From: CAZDBA01 sp965224765
GTDB lineage: Bacteria; Planctomycetota; Planctomycetia; Pirellulales; Pirellulaceae
Assembly (NCBI GenBank): GCA_965224765.1
Contig: CBDDAC010000024.1
Coordinates: 62,001 to 126,000, forward strand
Direction of reading: 5' to 3'
Length of the DNA stretch: 64,000 nt
Both the position numbers and the translations under genes were made by a program. The notes under the pieces were generated by a model. The model was not told where the DNA came from, did not search any database, and saw only the letters and a program-made list of their open reading frames with translations. Shown here piece by piece: positions 26,292 to 34,813 of this stretch (the stretch's first letter is position 1; every line of letters begins with the position of its first letter).

Positions 26292-27622
26292 CTTCCGCTC
26301 TCCGTAAAGATCTTCTCAACTACTCGGAAACCACCTTTCTTTCCTTTCGTTGGATCGAACTCCATTATTTTGACATGGGGGCCTTCACCCATGTGTGGAT
26401 GTCCTGACGAAATTTCAATTTCAACTTTTCCATCGGGTGAGCGGTGGAATCCCGGTTTGCGTTCGATCCAATCAGCCGCATTTGGCCCCATGCGGTCAGT
26501 TGCTTCTTCAAGAAGGTCGTCTTGCGAATTCACAAACTTACGTCGTACAGTGTTTCCTCCCTGATCCACCACTTCTTGAACACGAGTGATTCTACTCTTT
26601 GGGGCTACACCAAACTCATCGGGAATTTTCGAGAAAAGCTGATTTAGCTCGTCGGCCCCCCTCCCTCCATTGATGCCACCGGTTATCGTTCCACCCGCCT
26701 TGATGACGTTGGCAACATTGCCAGAAATATCAATGGTGTCATCGAGGTAGCCTCCACCCGCCAGAACCGTTCGGGTTTTTGCAGAAAGAACAAAAGCATC
26801 GCCAAACTTGTCAACAATTTGTGGGGCTTTTGCGATCGTTCCTACTCCACCGGCCAATCCAGCAGTGGCGTCAACAATCTCTCCAATGAAAACCGCTTTT
26901 TCTGAGTCCACACCAAAGGCATGGTGAGCAGTGCCACTTACTGCCTGAGATGTGAATGTTCTAACTTCTTCACCTGACCATAATTGGCGGAATCCGGCTT
27001 GCGTTGTGTCTGCACCGTGAACCGCGATACCACCTCCAGCAACAGCACCGACACCTGTCCAGGATGTGCCGACACCGATGATAACACCGCCAGTTGTCTC
27101 CAGTGCTCCACCGATTAATTTGACCCCGCCCCAAACCCGAGTCCAACCATCACGGCACGGTGTGCCGAGCGTCGAACAATGAACAGTTTGATCGCTGCCC
27201 ATCAAACTGGCTCCCTCATAAGGAGAATTCGAAAGATCAGTTGCAAAGGTTAGCTCATTCGTCGTAGGATCGAAGAAAAATCGGGTGATGTTCCACGACG
27301 CACCATCATCCGTCGCGTAAACCGTGAATTTGTCCAGTTGATCCAAATTCTCAGCAGACGGTTCGTAAGAAACCAGTTGCCTCTCAGAATCATATTGGAC
27401 AGTGCCGTACTGGGGTTCATCGACCCAAATTACGTCGAGACGATTATTGGGTAAAAAGCCGTTGGTGAAATCTCCGCCAATTTGCCCCGTTGAATCAATA
27501 GACACGACAGCTGTCGAGTTGACTAAGCTTGGGTCGTCCTCGCCTCGCGGAATGGGTTCTTGAGCGGTCGCGAATCCAACCGCACACAAAATTGCCATCA
27601 GCACAAATGAAATTTGTTTCAC
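26288..27622 (-). CDS. Secreted polymorphic toxin (glycine-rich pre-toxin region plus variable tail)
   Basis: A 444-residue exported protein. The GTG at 27622 was chosen because AGAGGAG lies 6 bp upstream and it yields a signal peptide (ISFVLMAILCAVGFATA, then QEP). Residues about 25-120 form a beta-rich domain like those of secreted planctomycete proteins. From about 150 the sequence is the Gly/Ala-rich, hydrophobic pre-toxin type (GGALETTGGVIIGVG, VHGADTTQAGFRQLW, FTSQAVSG) found before the toxic tail in polymorphic toxins. The tail starts around A340-P-K-S343 and ends with SGHPHMGEGPHVKIMEFDP and KGGFRVVEKIF, whose His/Glu/Lys pattern suggests an enzyme but no named family. The stop overlaps the immunity start. 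Upstream extension to 27748 has no signal peptide. Confidence 0.8.
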   Translation of the reverse strand: MKQISFVLMAILCAVGFATAQEPIPRGEDDPSLVNSTAVVSIDSTGQIGGDFTNGFLPNNRLDVIWVDEPQYGTVQYDSERQLVSYEPSAENLDQLDKFTVYATDDGASWNITRFFFDPTTNELTFATDLSNSPYEGASLMGSDQTVHCSTLGTPCRDGWTRVWGGVKLIGGALETTGGVIIGVGTSWTGVGAVAGGGIAVHGADTTQAGFRQLWSGEEVRTFTSQAVSGTAHHAFGVDSEKAVFIGEIVDATAGLAGGVGTIAKAPQIVDKFGDAFVLSAKTRTVLAGGGYLDDTIDISGNVANVIKAGGTITGGINGGRGADELNQLFSKIPDEFGVAPKSRITRVQEVVDQGGNTVRRKFVNSQDDLLEEATDRMGPNAADWIERKPGFHRSPDGKVEIEISSGHPHMGEGPHVKIMEFDPTKGKKGGFRVVEKIFTESGR

Positions 27623-27945
27623 AGGTTGCTCCTCTAGAAAAGTAGAATTAGATTCACCGCATATTACGGCGATCGATGTTGTGGCAGAATTGCCATGCCC
27701 ATCTATTGCCAGGCATTCTACATTGTGAAAACAAACATTGTAAACCATTCCCGGTAGCGAACTTTGATTACTTTCGATCAGCTAAATGGCTTGTCCGTCG
27801 TGACAAGAATTGAAACTTAATTGGTCATCGAACTTTCAAATTACACGACTCTTGATAACTCCACATTCACTTCAATGACATGTCGTACACATCGATTGTG
27901 CAACGAGCTGTGCGCATGAAAGTAATCTAAACATGGCGAATATGG
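27623..27945 (-). other. Upstream region of the toxin gene
   Basis: About 320 bp before the toxin GTG. The frame is open on the minus strand for 42 more codons without a better start, ribosome-binding site or signal sequence. A toxin promoter should be here, but I could not point to a convincing box. No gene. Confidence 0.35.
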
Positions 27946-28106
27946 AGACACACCTAATTTCCGAATCGAGGGCGAATATGGGGACGGGGCACGAATATGA
28001 GGACACCCAATTTTCGGGCCGAACCGTAAATCGAATATGAGAGGCGAAAATGGGGAGTTACGAAAACGAGGACGCCTAATATTTGCATGTGCCACATGAA
28101 GGCAAG
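27946..28106. repeat. Cluster of partial left ends of the Y1-type element
   Basis: Several broken copies of the left-end motif stand side by side: GGAGACACACCTAATTTCCG at about 27952, GGGGACGGGGC at about 27980, GAGGACACCCAATTTTCGGG at about 27999-28018, and GAGGACGCCTAATATTTGC with TGTGCCACATGAAGG at 28068-28106. No right end is present. It looks like a site of repeated, aborted or decayed insertions. Confidence 0.6.
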
Positions 28107-28333
28107 TCGGTAGCCTCGGCATATTGAGGCGGCTTCGTTCTACCCAAGTAGGTCGTTAACGCGGCAACAATACAAAACGTAGATAACACAACAAACAATT
28201 CACGAAACGAAAGCTGCTGTCGACTGATTGGCTCAGACTCTCTACCCAAATGCCGCATCCAGCGAAAATGAATCCACCCCATCCCTAGCGAAACGATCGT
28301 CACAAACAGCATGGGAAAAACAATTGGCGCCAT
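28076..28333 (-). CDS. Small membrane protein, C-terminus inside a repeat
   Basis: An 85-residue protein with two predicted membrane segments (IVFPMLFVTIVSLGMGWIHF and LFVVLSTFCIVAALTTYLG, each cut short here). The ATG at 28333 is supported by AAGGAG 5 bp upstream; a longer frame to 28438 has no such site. The last residues (SCGTCKY) and the stop codon are encoded by the Y1-type repeat fragment at 28068-28106, so the natural C-terminus may have been replaced. Unknown function. Confidence 0.5.
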   Translation of the reverse strand: MAPIVFPMLFVTIVSLGMGWIHFRWMRHLGRESEPISRQQLSFRELFVVLSTFCIVAALTTYLGRTKPPQYAEATDLPSCGTCKY

Positions 28334-28509
28334 GGCAACTCCTTCACCCCATTCGATACGAAGTTTGAAAATGTCACGGATGAGCGCAGCGAGGCAAAGC
28401 CGCCTATGACAACCCAAAGTACGATTACGACACTCCATCCTGAGTAGTCATGGAAAAAAGTAGCTTGATACTGATGCCCAATCATCAGTCCCGAATATGA
28501 CATGAGCAT
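28300..28509 (-). CDS. Small hypothetical membrane protein (doubtful)
   Basis: A 69-codon frame with one good membrane segment (WSVVIVLWVVIGGFASL). It overlaps the preceding frame's stop (ATG within TGATG) and the following frame. It may be a genuine small member of a row of membrane proteins or a remnant of a larger disrupted gene. No family recognised. Confidence 0.3.
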   Translation of the reverse strand: MLMSYSGLMIGHQYQATFFHDYSGWSVVIVLWVVIGGFASLRSSVTFSNFVSNGVKELPWRQLFFPCCL

Positions 28510-28775
28510 CAGGCCGGCTTATCAAACGACAAGAATCTCGGCGACCAACGATGTACGTAGCCAAACCCGACGAAAAAAGAAAGAAGAAAACCCCAATCGT
28601 CTAAACAGAGCCCCGAACTAGTAAAAGCCTCGGCTGGGGGAGCAGGACTCAATGGTGTTTCTGGATTAAAGGTTGGAGAAATCCGTGATTCCTCGATTCT
28701 GCTCACGTCTTGCCTGGGACTAAAGGGCCAACGCACTCCGAAGAATCGTTGCTCCCCTAATAAATACCTTGGCAC
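28509..28775 (-). CDS. Small hypothetical protein (doubtful)
   Basis: An 88-codon frame from a GTG at 28775, Pro/Ser/Arg-rich, with one hydrophobic stretch near the C-terminus (WGFLLSFFVGFGYVH). Its stop abuts the next small membrane frame. No ribosome-binding site is evident and no family is recognised. It could be part of a degraded membrane-protein gene between the toxin locus and the S9 peptidase. Confidence 0.25.
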   Translation of the reverse strand: MPRYLLGEQRFFGVRWPFSPRQDVSRIEESRISPTFNPETPLSPAPPAEAFTSSGLCLDDWGFLLSFFVGFGYVHRWSPRFLSFDKPA

Positions 28776-28861
28776 AAACGTATACGTTTCAACAATTCAC
28801 TCCCAATTGATTCTCAAATGGCCTTGTGGCAACTAACCTAGAAGGTTGCGATTTCTCAACA

Positions 28862-29113
28862 ATGTCGGATACGCCAATAATGCTTCGCCTTGCCTCGTTC
28901 TATTTCAAGCTCCTGCTTGCTGTAACTATTCTTGTTTCCACATCCGCTTCGCTTGCCGACGATAGCAAGCGCTCACTGGAACATTCCGATTATGATCATT
29001 GGAATACAATTGGAGGATCACAAATCTCAAATGATGGCAAATGGGTGATCTATTCGATCGAGAGCGGAAACCCTGAGGCCGATTCGAAACTTGTCATTCG
29101 TGAGCGTTCGTAG
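28862..29113 (+). pseudogene. S9 prolyl oligopeptidase, N-terminal piece (interrupted by IS66)
   Basis: Signal peptide (FYFKLLLAVTILVSTSASLA) and the first about 50 residues of a secreted S9 peptidase, including YDHWNTIGGSQISNDGKWVIYS, the first propeller blade. Real sequence ends at 29099 with ...SKLVI; the last codons and the TAG at 29111-29113 come from the IS66 terminal repeat. Its natural continuation is at 31846 (QQNGEAKQYVIS). ATG codons at 28862 and 28880 are both possible starts; a GTG at 28826 is less likely. Confidence 0.85.
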
Positions 29114-29174
29114 AACTGCACGTTGACGCGGTGGCTAAATTGAAAGTTTTTGCTTTCAGTTTGGAGGAACCGTA

Positions 29175-29612
29175 ATGGGACGAGCGTCAAATGAGAAGGA
29201 AGAATTCTGGAGTTTCGTGCTTTCAGAGCAATCGCAAAGTGGACAGAGTGTTCGAGAGTTCTGCCGCCAGGAAGGTGTTTCGGAGGCTTCGTTTTATCAG
29301 TGGCGAAAGAAGCTTGGTCGGCACTCGGAAGCAGTCAAGCAGGACTTTTTGCCAGTCAAAATTGTAGCGACCTCGCCTTGCCAGCAGGTCGCTGACAACG
29401 CCCCAGTTTGCTTTCCTGCGTCAGGGAATCAGTCTGATTCAGCTCGATCAATCATATCCGAGCCAGCATGCGGCTTGCAGCAAACATCCGTTTTAGAGAT
29501 CGCTGCTCCCGGCGGTTTTTCGATCAACGTGACGCAAGCTGCGACGCCGGACTTGATATTTCATACTCTTGTCGCCTTTGAACGGCTTGCGCGGGAACCC
29601 AAGCCATGCTGA
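29175..29612 (+). CDS. tnpA: IS66 accessory protein TnpA
   Basis: First gene of the IS66 element, 145 residues. The N-terminal half is a helix-turn-helix of the transposase-8/IS66 OrfA type (SGQSVREFCRQEGVSEASFYQWRKKLG, cut here), expected to bind the element ends. The C-terminal half is variable. GGAGG just before the ATG decides the start. Its stop overlaps the tnpB start by 7 bp, as is usual for the translational coupling in this family. Required with TnpB for transposition in studied IS66 elements. Confidence 0.9.
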   Translation: MGRASNEKEEFWSFVLSEQSQSGQSVREFCRQEGVSEASFYQWRKKLGRHSEAVKQDFLPVKIVATSPCQQVADNAPVCFPASGNQSDSARSIISEPACGLQQTSVLEIAAPGGFSINVTQAATPDLIFHTLVAFERLAREPKPC

Positions 29613-29956
29613 ATCTCGCCAGCGGAACTCGAATTTATCTTGCTGCTGGCGCGACGGATATGCGTCGTGGGTTCAACGGTCTGCAAGGCCAAGTCACAAG
29701 CGTGCTGGAGCAGGATCCACTTTCGGGTCACCTGTTTCTGTTTGTCAATCGTCGCCGCGACAAACTAAAGATCCTTTACTGGGACCAAGACGGTTTGGCG
29801 ATTTGGTACAAGCGACTGGAGAGCGGGAGCTTTCAGATTCCCGGCTTCAAGCCCGACCAGACGCACGTCGAAATCAAAAGCGATGACTTGATGATGCTGC
29901 TTCGTGGCATTGACCTTTCGAGTAAACGTCGCAAACGGTACTCGCTGGAGAGTTAA
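29606..29956 (+). CDS. tnpB: IS66 accessory protein TnpB
   Basis: The 116-residue IS66 OrfB protein, with the family signature ATDMRRGFNGL near residue 17, HLFLFVNRRRDKLKILYWDQDGLAIWYKRLE in the middle (broken here) and a basic C-terminus. It is unrelated to the IS200/IS605 TnpB nuclease despite the name. The ATG lies inside the end of tnpA. Intact and of normal length. Confidence 0.93.
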   Translation: MLNLASGTRIYLAAGATDMRRGFNGLQGQVTSVLEQDPLSGHLFLFVNRRRDKLKILYWDQDGLAIWYKRLESGSFQIPGFKPDQTHVEIKSDDLMMLLRGIDLSSKRRKRYSLES

Positions 29957-30097
29957 TCAAAACTCAATCGCGATCTCCATTTCAAATTCAAAACATGCTT
30001 CGCCACCTGCCAAACTGGCGGAGCTTTTTTTTTGCAAATGTTTTGGAAAGTTTGAATCTGCGTGAAACCTTTTTGAGTTTCGCAGGTTTATATTTTC

Positions 30098-31822
30098 ATG
30101 GACGCAACGGAACTGCAAAAAGAAAACGAACGGCTTAAGGGGCTGCTCGCGCAACAGCGAAAGAGCATTGAGCAACAACGTCAACAACACCGGGCCGAAC
30201 TGAAGCAGTTCACTCAGACGATCGAAAGCAAACAGCAAGCCATTGCCCGGCTGGAACATCAAATCAAACTGCTGCTGCAAAAGGTTCGTGGCTCGCGTCA
30301 GGAACGTATCGACCCGGCTCAGCTGACTTTGTTTTCACTCGAAGACCTCGAGGCCTTGGCAGCGGAACTTGAAAAACACGCCGGCGATGAAGTCCTGCTT
30401 GAAACCGAGCCTTCCGGCAAAGGCAAACGTCGACGCGGTCGCAAAGGTAAACTCCCTGAGAATCTTCCTCGCGAGATCATTCGTTACGAACTTGACGATC
30501 AAGAGCGGGCTTGCCCCTGCTGCGGCAACGAGCGTCATGAAATCGGCGTTGAATCGAGCGAGCAGTTGGAGCTAATTCCGGCCAAGCTCAAAGTCATCCA
30601 GCATGATCGTGTGAAATACGCTTGCCGCAACTGCCAGAACGAGGGCGTCTCTGGGGAAGTGGCGATCACCGACAAGCCGCCGCAGCCGATCGAAAAAGGC
30701 CTTCCCGCGGCGGGGTTATGTGCTTACACCGTGCTCTCGAAGTTCGGCGATCACACGCCGCTTTATCGCACTGAAGATATCACATCGCGTTACGGCTACA
30801 CGATTCGTCGGAGCAGTCAATGCGGTTGGCAAGCTCAGCTCGCCGATCTGGCGTTGGCGTTTGTGTTGCGGATGAAGTTTCTGATTCTGCAGTCGAAAGT
30901 CATTCACACCGACGACACTTCGATCAAGCTGCTCGAAGGCGGCCCGGCTCAGACGGCGAAGTTCTGGCCGTACCTTGGCGACTGCGACCATCCTTACATC
31001 GTGTTTGACTTTACGCGAAACCGAGAACGCGATGGGCCGGTGAAGTTTCTTGAAGGATTCAATGGCTTTCTGCAAGCCGATGCTTACAGCGGTTACGATT
31101 CGATTTACGCCGGCCACCAAGTCAATGAAGTTGCCTGCTGGGTTCACGCGCGCAGGTACTGGCATCAGGCCCGGGATAACGATGCGCTCCGGGCCAACCA
31201 GGCGTTGTCGTTTATCGCGAGGCTATCGCAAATCGAGAAACAGCTTCGCAAGTCTTACCCGGAAGAAAATCTGCAGGGGCATCGTGACTTTGCAGCGGTG
31301 GCTGCTGCGCGGCAGGAGCATTCGGTTCCGATTCTCGAAAGCTTCAAAGCGTGGCTCGATGCGGAAAAAGATAACAAACGAATCTTGCCCAAGAGCCCGA
31401 TTCGATCGGCGTTCACGTACACGCTCAATCAGTGGGATGCGTTGTGCCGTTACACAACGGAAGGCTTTCTGTCTTACAGCAATAATCTGGCCGAGCGGAC
31501 GGTAAAGATTCCGGCGATCGGCCGAAAGAATTATCTGTTTGTTGCAAGTCACAATGGCGGTTGCCGGGCAGCGATTCATTATTCGCTCGTCAGCAGCACC
31601 AAGTCCAACGGTGTCGAACCGTACGCCTGGCTGAAAGAGCTTTTTACTCGCTTGCCTTATCATCGCGACGGCGACGCTTTCGCCCAAGCCGTCGCGGGTG
31701 AGCCAATCGTTTCAAACGAACTCGATTACCTCTTGCCCGACGTCTGGATCAAAACAAACCCACAACACAAGTGGACAATCGACGACATCCGAAGAAAAGA
31801 AAGAGAAGCAAAAGACGTGTAG
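30098..31822 (+). CDS. tnpC: IS66 transposase TnpC
   Basis: The 574-residue DDE transposase of the element. Order of parts: an N-terminal leucine-zipper-like coiled coil (about residues 3-60, Gln/Glu/Leu-rich), a zinc-ribbon with CPCC and CRNC (about 139-176), and the DDE catalytic core (HTDDTSIKLL, then LQADAYSGYDSIY, then a Glu in NNLAERTVKIPAIGRKNYLF). The C-terminal IS66 tail (LLPDVW) runs to the terminal repeat. An upstream 140-bp gap after tnpB holds an imperfect hairpin around a run of T. The frame is intact. Confidence 0.95.
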   Translation: MDATELQKENERLKGLLAQQRKSIEQQRQQHRAELKQFTQTIESKQQAIARLEHQIKLLLQKVRGSRQERIDPAQLTLFSLEDLEALAAELEKHAGDEVLLETEPSGKGKRRRGRKGKLPENLPREIIRYELDDQERACPCCGNERHEIGVESSEQLELIPAKLKVIQHDRVKYACRNCQNEGVSGEVAITDKPPQPIEKGLPAAGLCAYTVLSKFGDHTPLYRTEDITSRYGYTIRRSSQCGWQAQLADLALAFVLRMKFLILQSKVIHTDDTSIKLLEGGPAQTAKFWPYLGDCDHPYIVFDFTRNRERDGPVKFLEGFNGFLQADAYSGYDSIYAGHQVNEVACWVHARRYWHQARDNDALRANQALSFIARLSQIEKQLRKSYPEENLQGHRDFAAVAAARQEHSVPILESFKAWLDAEKDNKRILPKSPIRSAFTYTLNQWDALCRYTTEGFLSYSNNLAERTVKIPAIGRKNYLFVASHNGGCRAAIHYSLVSSTKSNGVEPYAWLKELFTRLPYHRDGDAFAQAVAGEPIVSNELDYLLPDVWIKTNPQHKWTIDDIRRKEREAKDV

Positions 31823-31837
31823 TTCACCGAACGCTCA

Positions 31838-34737
31838 CTGTCATTCAGCAAAATGGCGAGGCCAAGCAATATGTCATTTCGCGTGGGCGTTCCGCACAAT
31901 TTACATTTGATTCGAGGTTTGCAATTTATGAAATCGCGCCTGATTCTCAGGAGGTGAAGAAACTAAGAAAAGAAAAGGCCGACCCCAAAACAATTCCAGG
32001 CCCACAAATGGAACTCTTGGAGCTGGCAACTGGCACTCATTTTACGGTGCCAAGAGTAAAATCGTTTTCCACGGCGGAGGAAAACAGCGAATGGTTGGCT
32101 TATCTTCTGGAAAAGCCATTCGATCAGACCACGGTCCAGGCGCAAAAATCAGACATCAACGAATCCTATGAAGTCACTCCAGAAGGTCTGCGTCGCCCCA
32201 AGAAACCGCAGCAGCTTAAAAAAAGAGTGACGGAAAAACCGGAAGTTGAAGCTGTTTCTCAGTCTGAGAATGAACCCGAAAACACAGAAGGCGGTGCCGA
32301 AGAGTCAGCCGCTCGTGAAGACAAAACCGCCAAAAAAGAGAAATCGGCTGGCACCATCCTGGTCGTTCGCAACCTCAACTCGGGGATCGAACGCCGATTT
32401 CCAAACGTAGTTCGCTTTCGTTTTTCGAAACAGGGCGATGCCTTGGCGTTCGTGACTTCCGTCGAAACCAAAGAAAACGATTCCGACGAAGACGGCCCAA
32501 CAGACGGCATTCAGCTTTTGGATCTAAAGAAGCAGTCGACCACACAGATCATTTCAGGCGTCGGCAATTATCGAAACCTGGCCTTCAACGAATCCGCGAA
32601 TGAGTTGGTGTTCATCACAGACCGAGACGACTATGAATCCAAGACTCCCAGTTGGGGAGTCTATCATTGGAAACGTGGGCTCAAAGTCGCCAAACTCATC
32701 GCAGCGGAGAAATCAAAAGGCGTTCCGGTGGATTGGTGGGTATCTCCCAATTCCAACTGCTTTTTTTCGGACGACAATCGCCGCGTGTTTTTTGAAACGG
32801 CTCCGATTCCCGACGCCGTAAAAGAAGAACGAGATTCCAACGACAAAGACCAAGACAAGAGTGAAGATGCTCCCAAACAGGCCAAACTTGACATTTGGCA
32901 CTGGCAGGACCCTTTGCTCCAACCCCAACAGCTTTTACAAGCGGAGCAGGAAAAACGCCGCAACTTCATTTCAACCTATGATTTACGCGGCAAGAAGATC
33001 ATCCAACTAGCCAACCAAGACTTCCCAACAATCCTGATCGATCCACGTTCAAAAGCCGACATCGCATTGGGCTTTACGAACATGCCTTATCGGAAAATGA
33101 TGTCCTGGGATGTCCCCGGTTTTCAAGACAGCTATCTGGTGGATCTGAAGACGGGTGAGCGAAGTACGATTCTTCAAAAAAGCAAATCCAGTGCAAGGCT
33201 GTCACCAGAAGGCAAATTCATTACTTGGTTCGACGCTGAATCGCGAGTCTGGTTTGCCGCCTCAACAGGTGATGATCGGACGCCAATTATGATTAGCAAA
33301 GGAATTGAATTCCCACTACAAAATGAACTTCACGATACCCCATCGCTCCCTTCAGCCTACGGTAATGCAGGCTGGCTAAAGGACGATTCAGCGTTTCTGA
33401 TTTACGATCGTTTTGACGTTTGGCAGGTCGATCCAACCGGTTCGGCTCAGCCCATCTGTTTGACGGAGGGACTGGGAAGAAAGAACCACATACGTTTTCG
33501 CAACGTTCGTCTTGATCGTGAAGAACCGTCAATTGACCCCAGCCAGGAAATGTTCTTGTCCGCTTTTGACGAAAAAACGAAGGCGAGTGGATTCTATCGT
33601 TTGGCAGTTGAATCCAATGAGGGTGCGTCAAGACTCCATTCTCTATTGATGTTGGACGAAAGTTTGGGCCGAGTGACCAAAGCCAAGGACACAAGCGACT
33701 TGATGCTCACTCGAAGTACATTTCAAAAGTGCCCCGACATCTGGACCAGCACGCTGGATTTCCAAAAGGTAAAACGCATCAGCGACATTAATCCCCAGCA
33801 GGACGAATACCTATGGGGAACGGCAGATCTCGTCCAATGGAGCGCAACTGATGGACAAGAACTAGATGGGATTCTGTACAAGCCAGAGAACTTTGACCCC
33901 AATCTAAAATACCCACTGATGGTGTATTTCTATGAACGAAACTCAGACACCTTGCATCGCTACTACACTCCAGCAGCCGGCCGTTCAATTATCAATCACA
34001 GCTTCTACGTCAGCCGAGGTTACGTACTTTTCGTCCCGGACATTCCCTATAAAACTGGAGAGCCTGGCCCTAGCGCCGCCAATGCAATTTTGCCTGGCAC
34101 CCAATCCATAATCGACATGGGGTTCATCGATGAGAAACGAGTCGGAATGCAAGGCCATAGTTGGGGCGGCTATCAAACGGCCTACTTGGTAACACAGACT
34201 GACATGTTCACATGTGCCGAGTCCGGCGCCCCAGTAAGCAACATGACGAGTGCCTACGGAGGAATCCGCTGGAGTTCGGGGATGAGTCGAATGTTTCAAT
34301 ATGAGCGAACTCAAAGCCGTATTGGTGAAACACTTTGGAACGCCCGCGATAAGTACTTGGCGAACTCGCCTCTGTTCTACGCAGACAAAATTAACACGCC
34401 GCTTTTAATTTTGCACAATGATCAGGATGGAGCCGTTCCTTGGTACCAAGGTATCGAGCTATTTGTTGCCTTACGCCGTTTGGAGAAACCGGCATGGTTG
34501 CTGAACTACAATGGCGACCCACACTGGGTCATGGGGCAGAAAAACCGTCGAGATTTCGCCATTCGAATGCAGCAGTTTTTCGATCACTATCTCAAGGACG
34601 CTCCTGAACCCGAATGGATGGCTTATGGAGTTCCTGCTGTCGAAAAGGGCGAGAACATGGGACTTGAGTTACTTGAGCCCAAATCGGACGAGAAAACGGA
34701 AACAGAAGAAGCGGAAACAGAGAACGATTCCCAATAG
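31838..34737 (+). pseudogene. S9 prolyl oligopeptidase, C-terminal piece (interrupted by IS66)
   Basis: The remaining about 965 residues of the secreted S9 peptidase. The start of the present open frame (31771-31837) is IS66 sequence, so real coding begins at the target duplication. The seven-bladed propeller-like region runs to about 33850 and contains an acidic, Glu/Lys-rich insertion (about 32220-32350). The alpha/beta-hydrolase domain follows: the nucleophile is in MQGHSWGGYQTAY, the Asp in LILHNDQDGAVPW and the His in NGDPHWVMG. The C-terminus is acidic. It most likely cleaved peptides in the periplasm. Joined to the 28862 piece the gene would encode about 1040 residues, intact apart from the insertion. 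Confidence 0.9.
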
Positions 34738-34785
34738 AATTCGCCGGACGAGCAAAATCTCGATTTCGAAAAATGAGTCTTTAGG

Positions 34786-34813
34786 AGACTAGGCGAATCG
34801 TACTAGTCTTTTT
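34786..34813 (+). terminator. Stem-loop with T-run after the S9 gene
   Basis: AGACTAG at 34786-34792 pairs with CTAGTCT at 34803-34809 around a 10-base loop and runs into a stretch of T. The right arm overlaps the lepA stop codon on the minus strand, so it could serve both convergent genes. Confidence 0.5.

Larger units (their letters stand above)
29100..31837 (+). mobile_element. IS66-family insertion sequence, 2738 bp, with 8-bp target duplication
   Basis: Both ends are visible. The left end starts GTGAGCGTTCG at 29100 and the right end finishes CGAACGCTCAC at 31837, so the outer 11 bp are perfect inverted repeats. Similarity then continues more weakly (TAGAACTGCACGT against GTGAACTACACGT). 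The 8 bp TGTCATTC occur directly before (29092-29099) and directly after (31838-31845) the element. IS66 elements are known for 8-bp duplications and GTAAGCG-like ends. It carries tnpA, tnpB and tnpC, all intact, so it is probably a recent arrival. Confidence 0.95.

Noticed and set aside
31771..31837. Start of the long S9 frame inside the IS66 right end
   Set aside because: These codons are the tail of the insertion sequence, not part of the peptidase.
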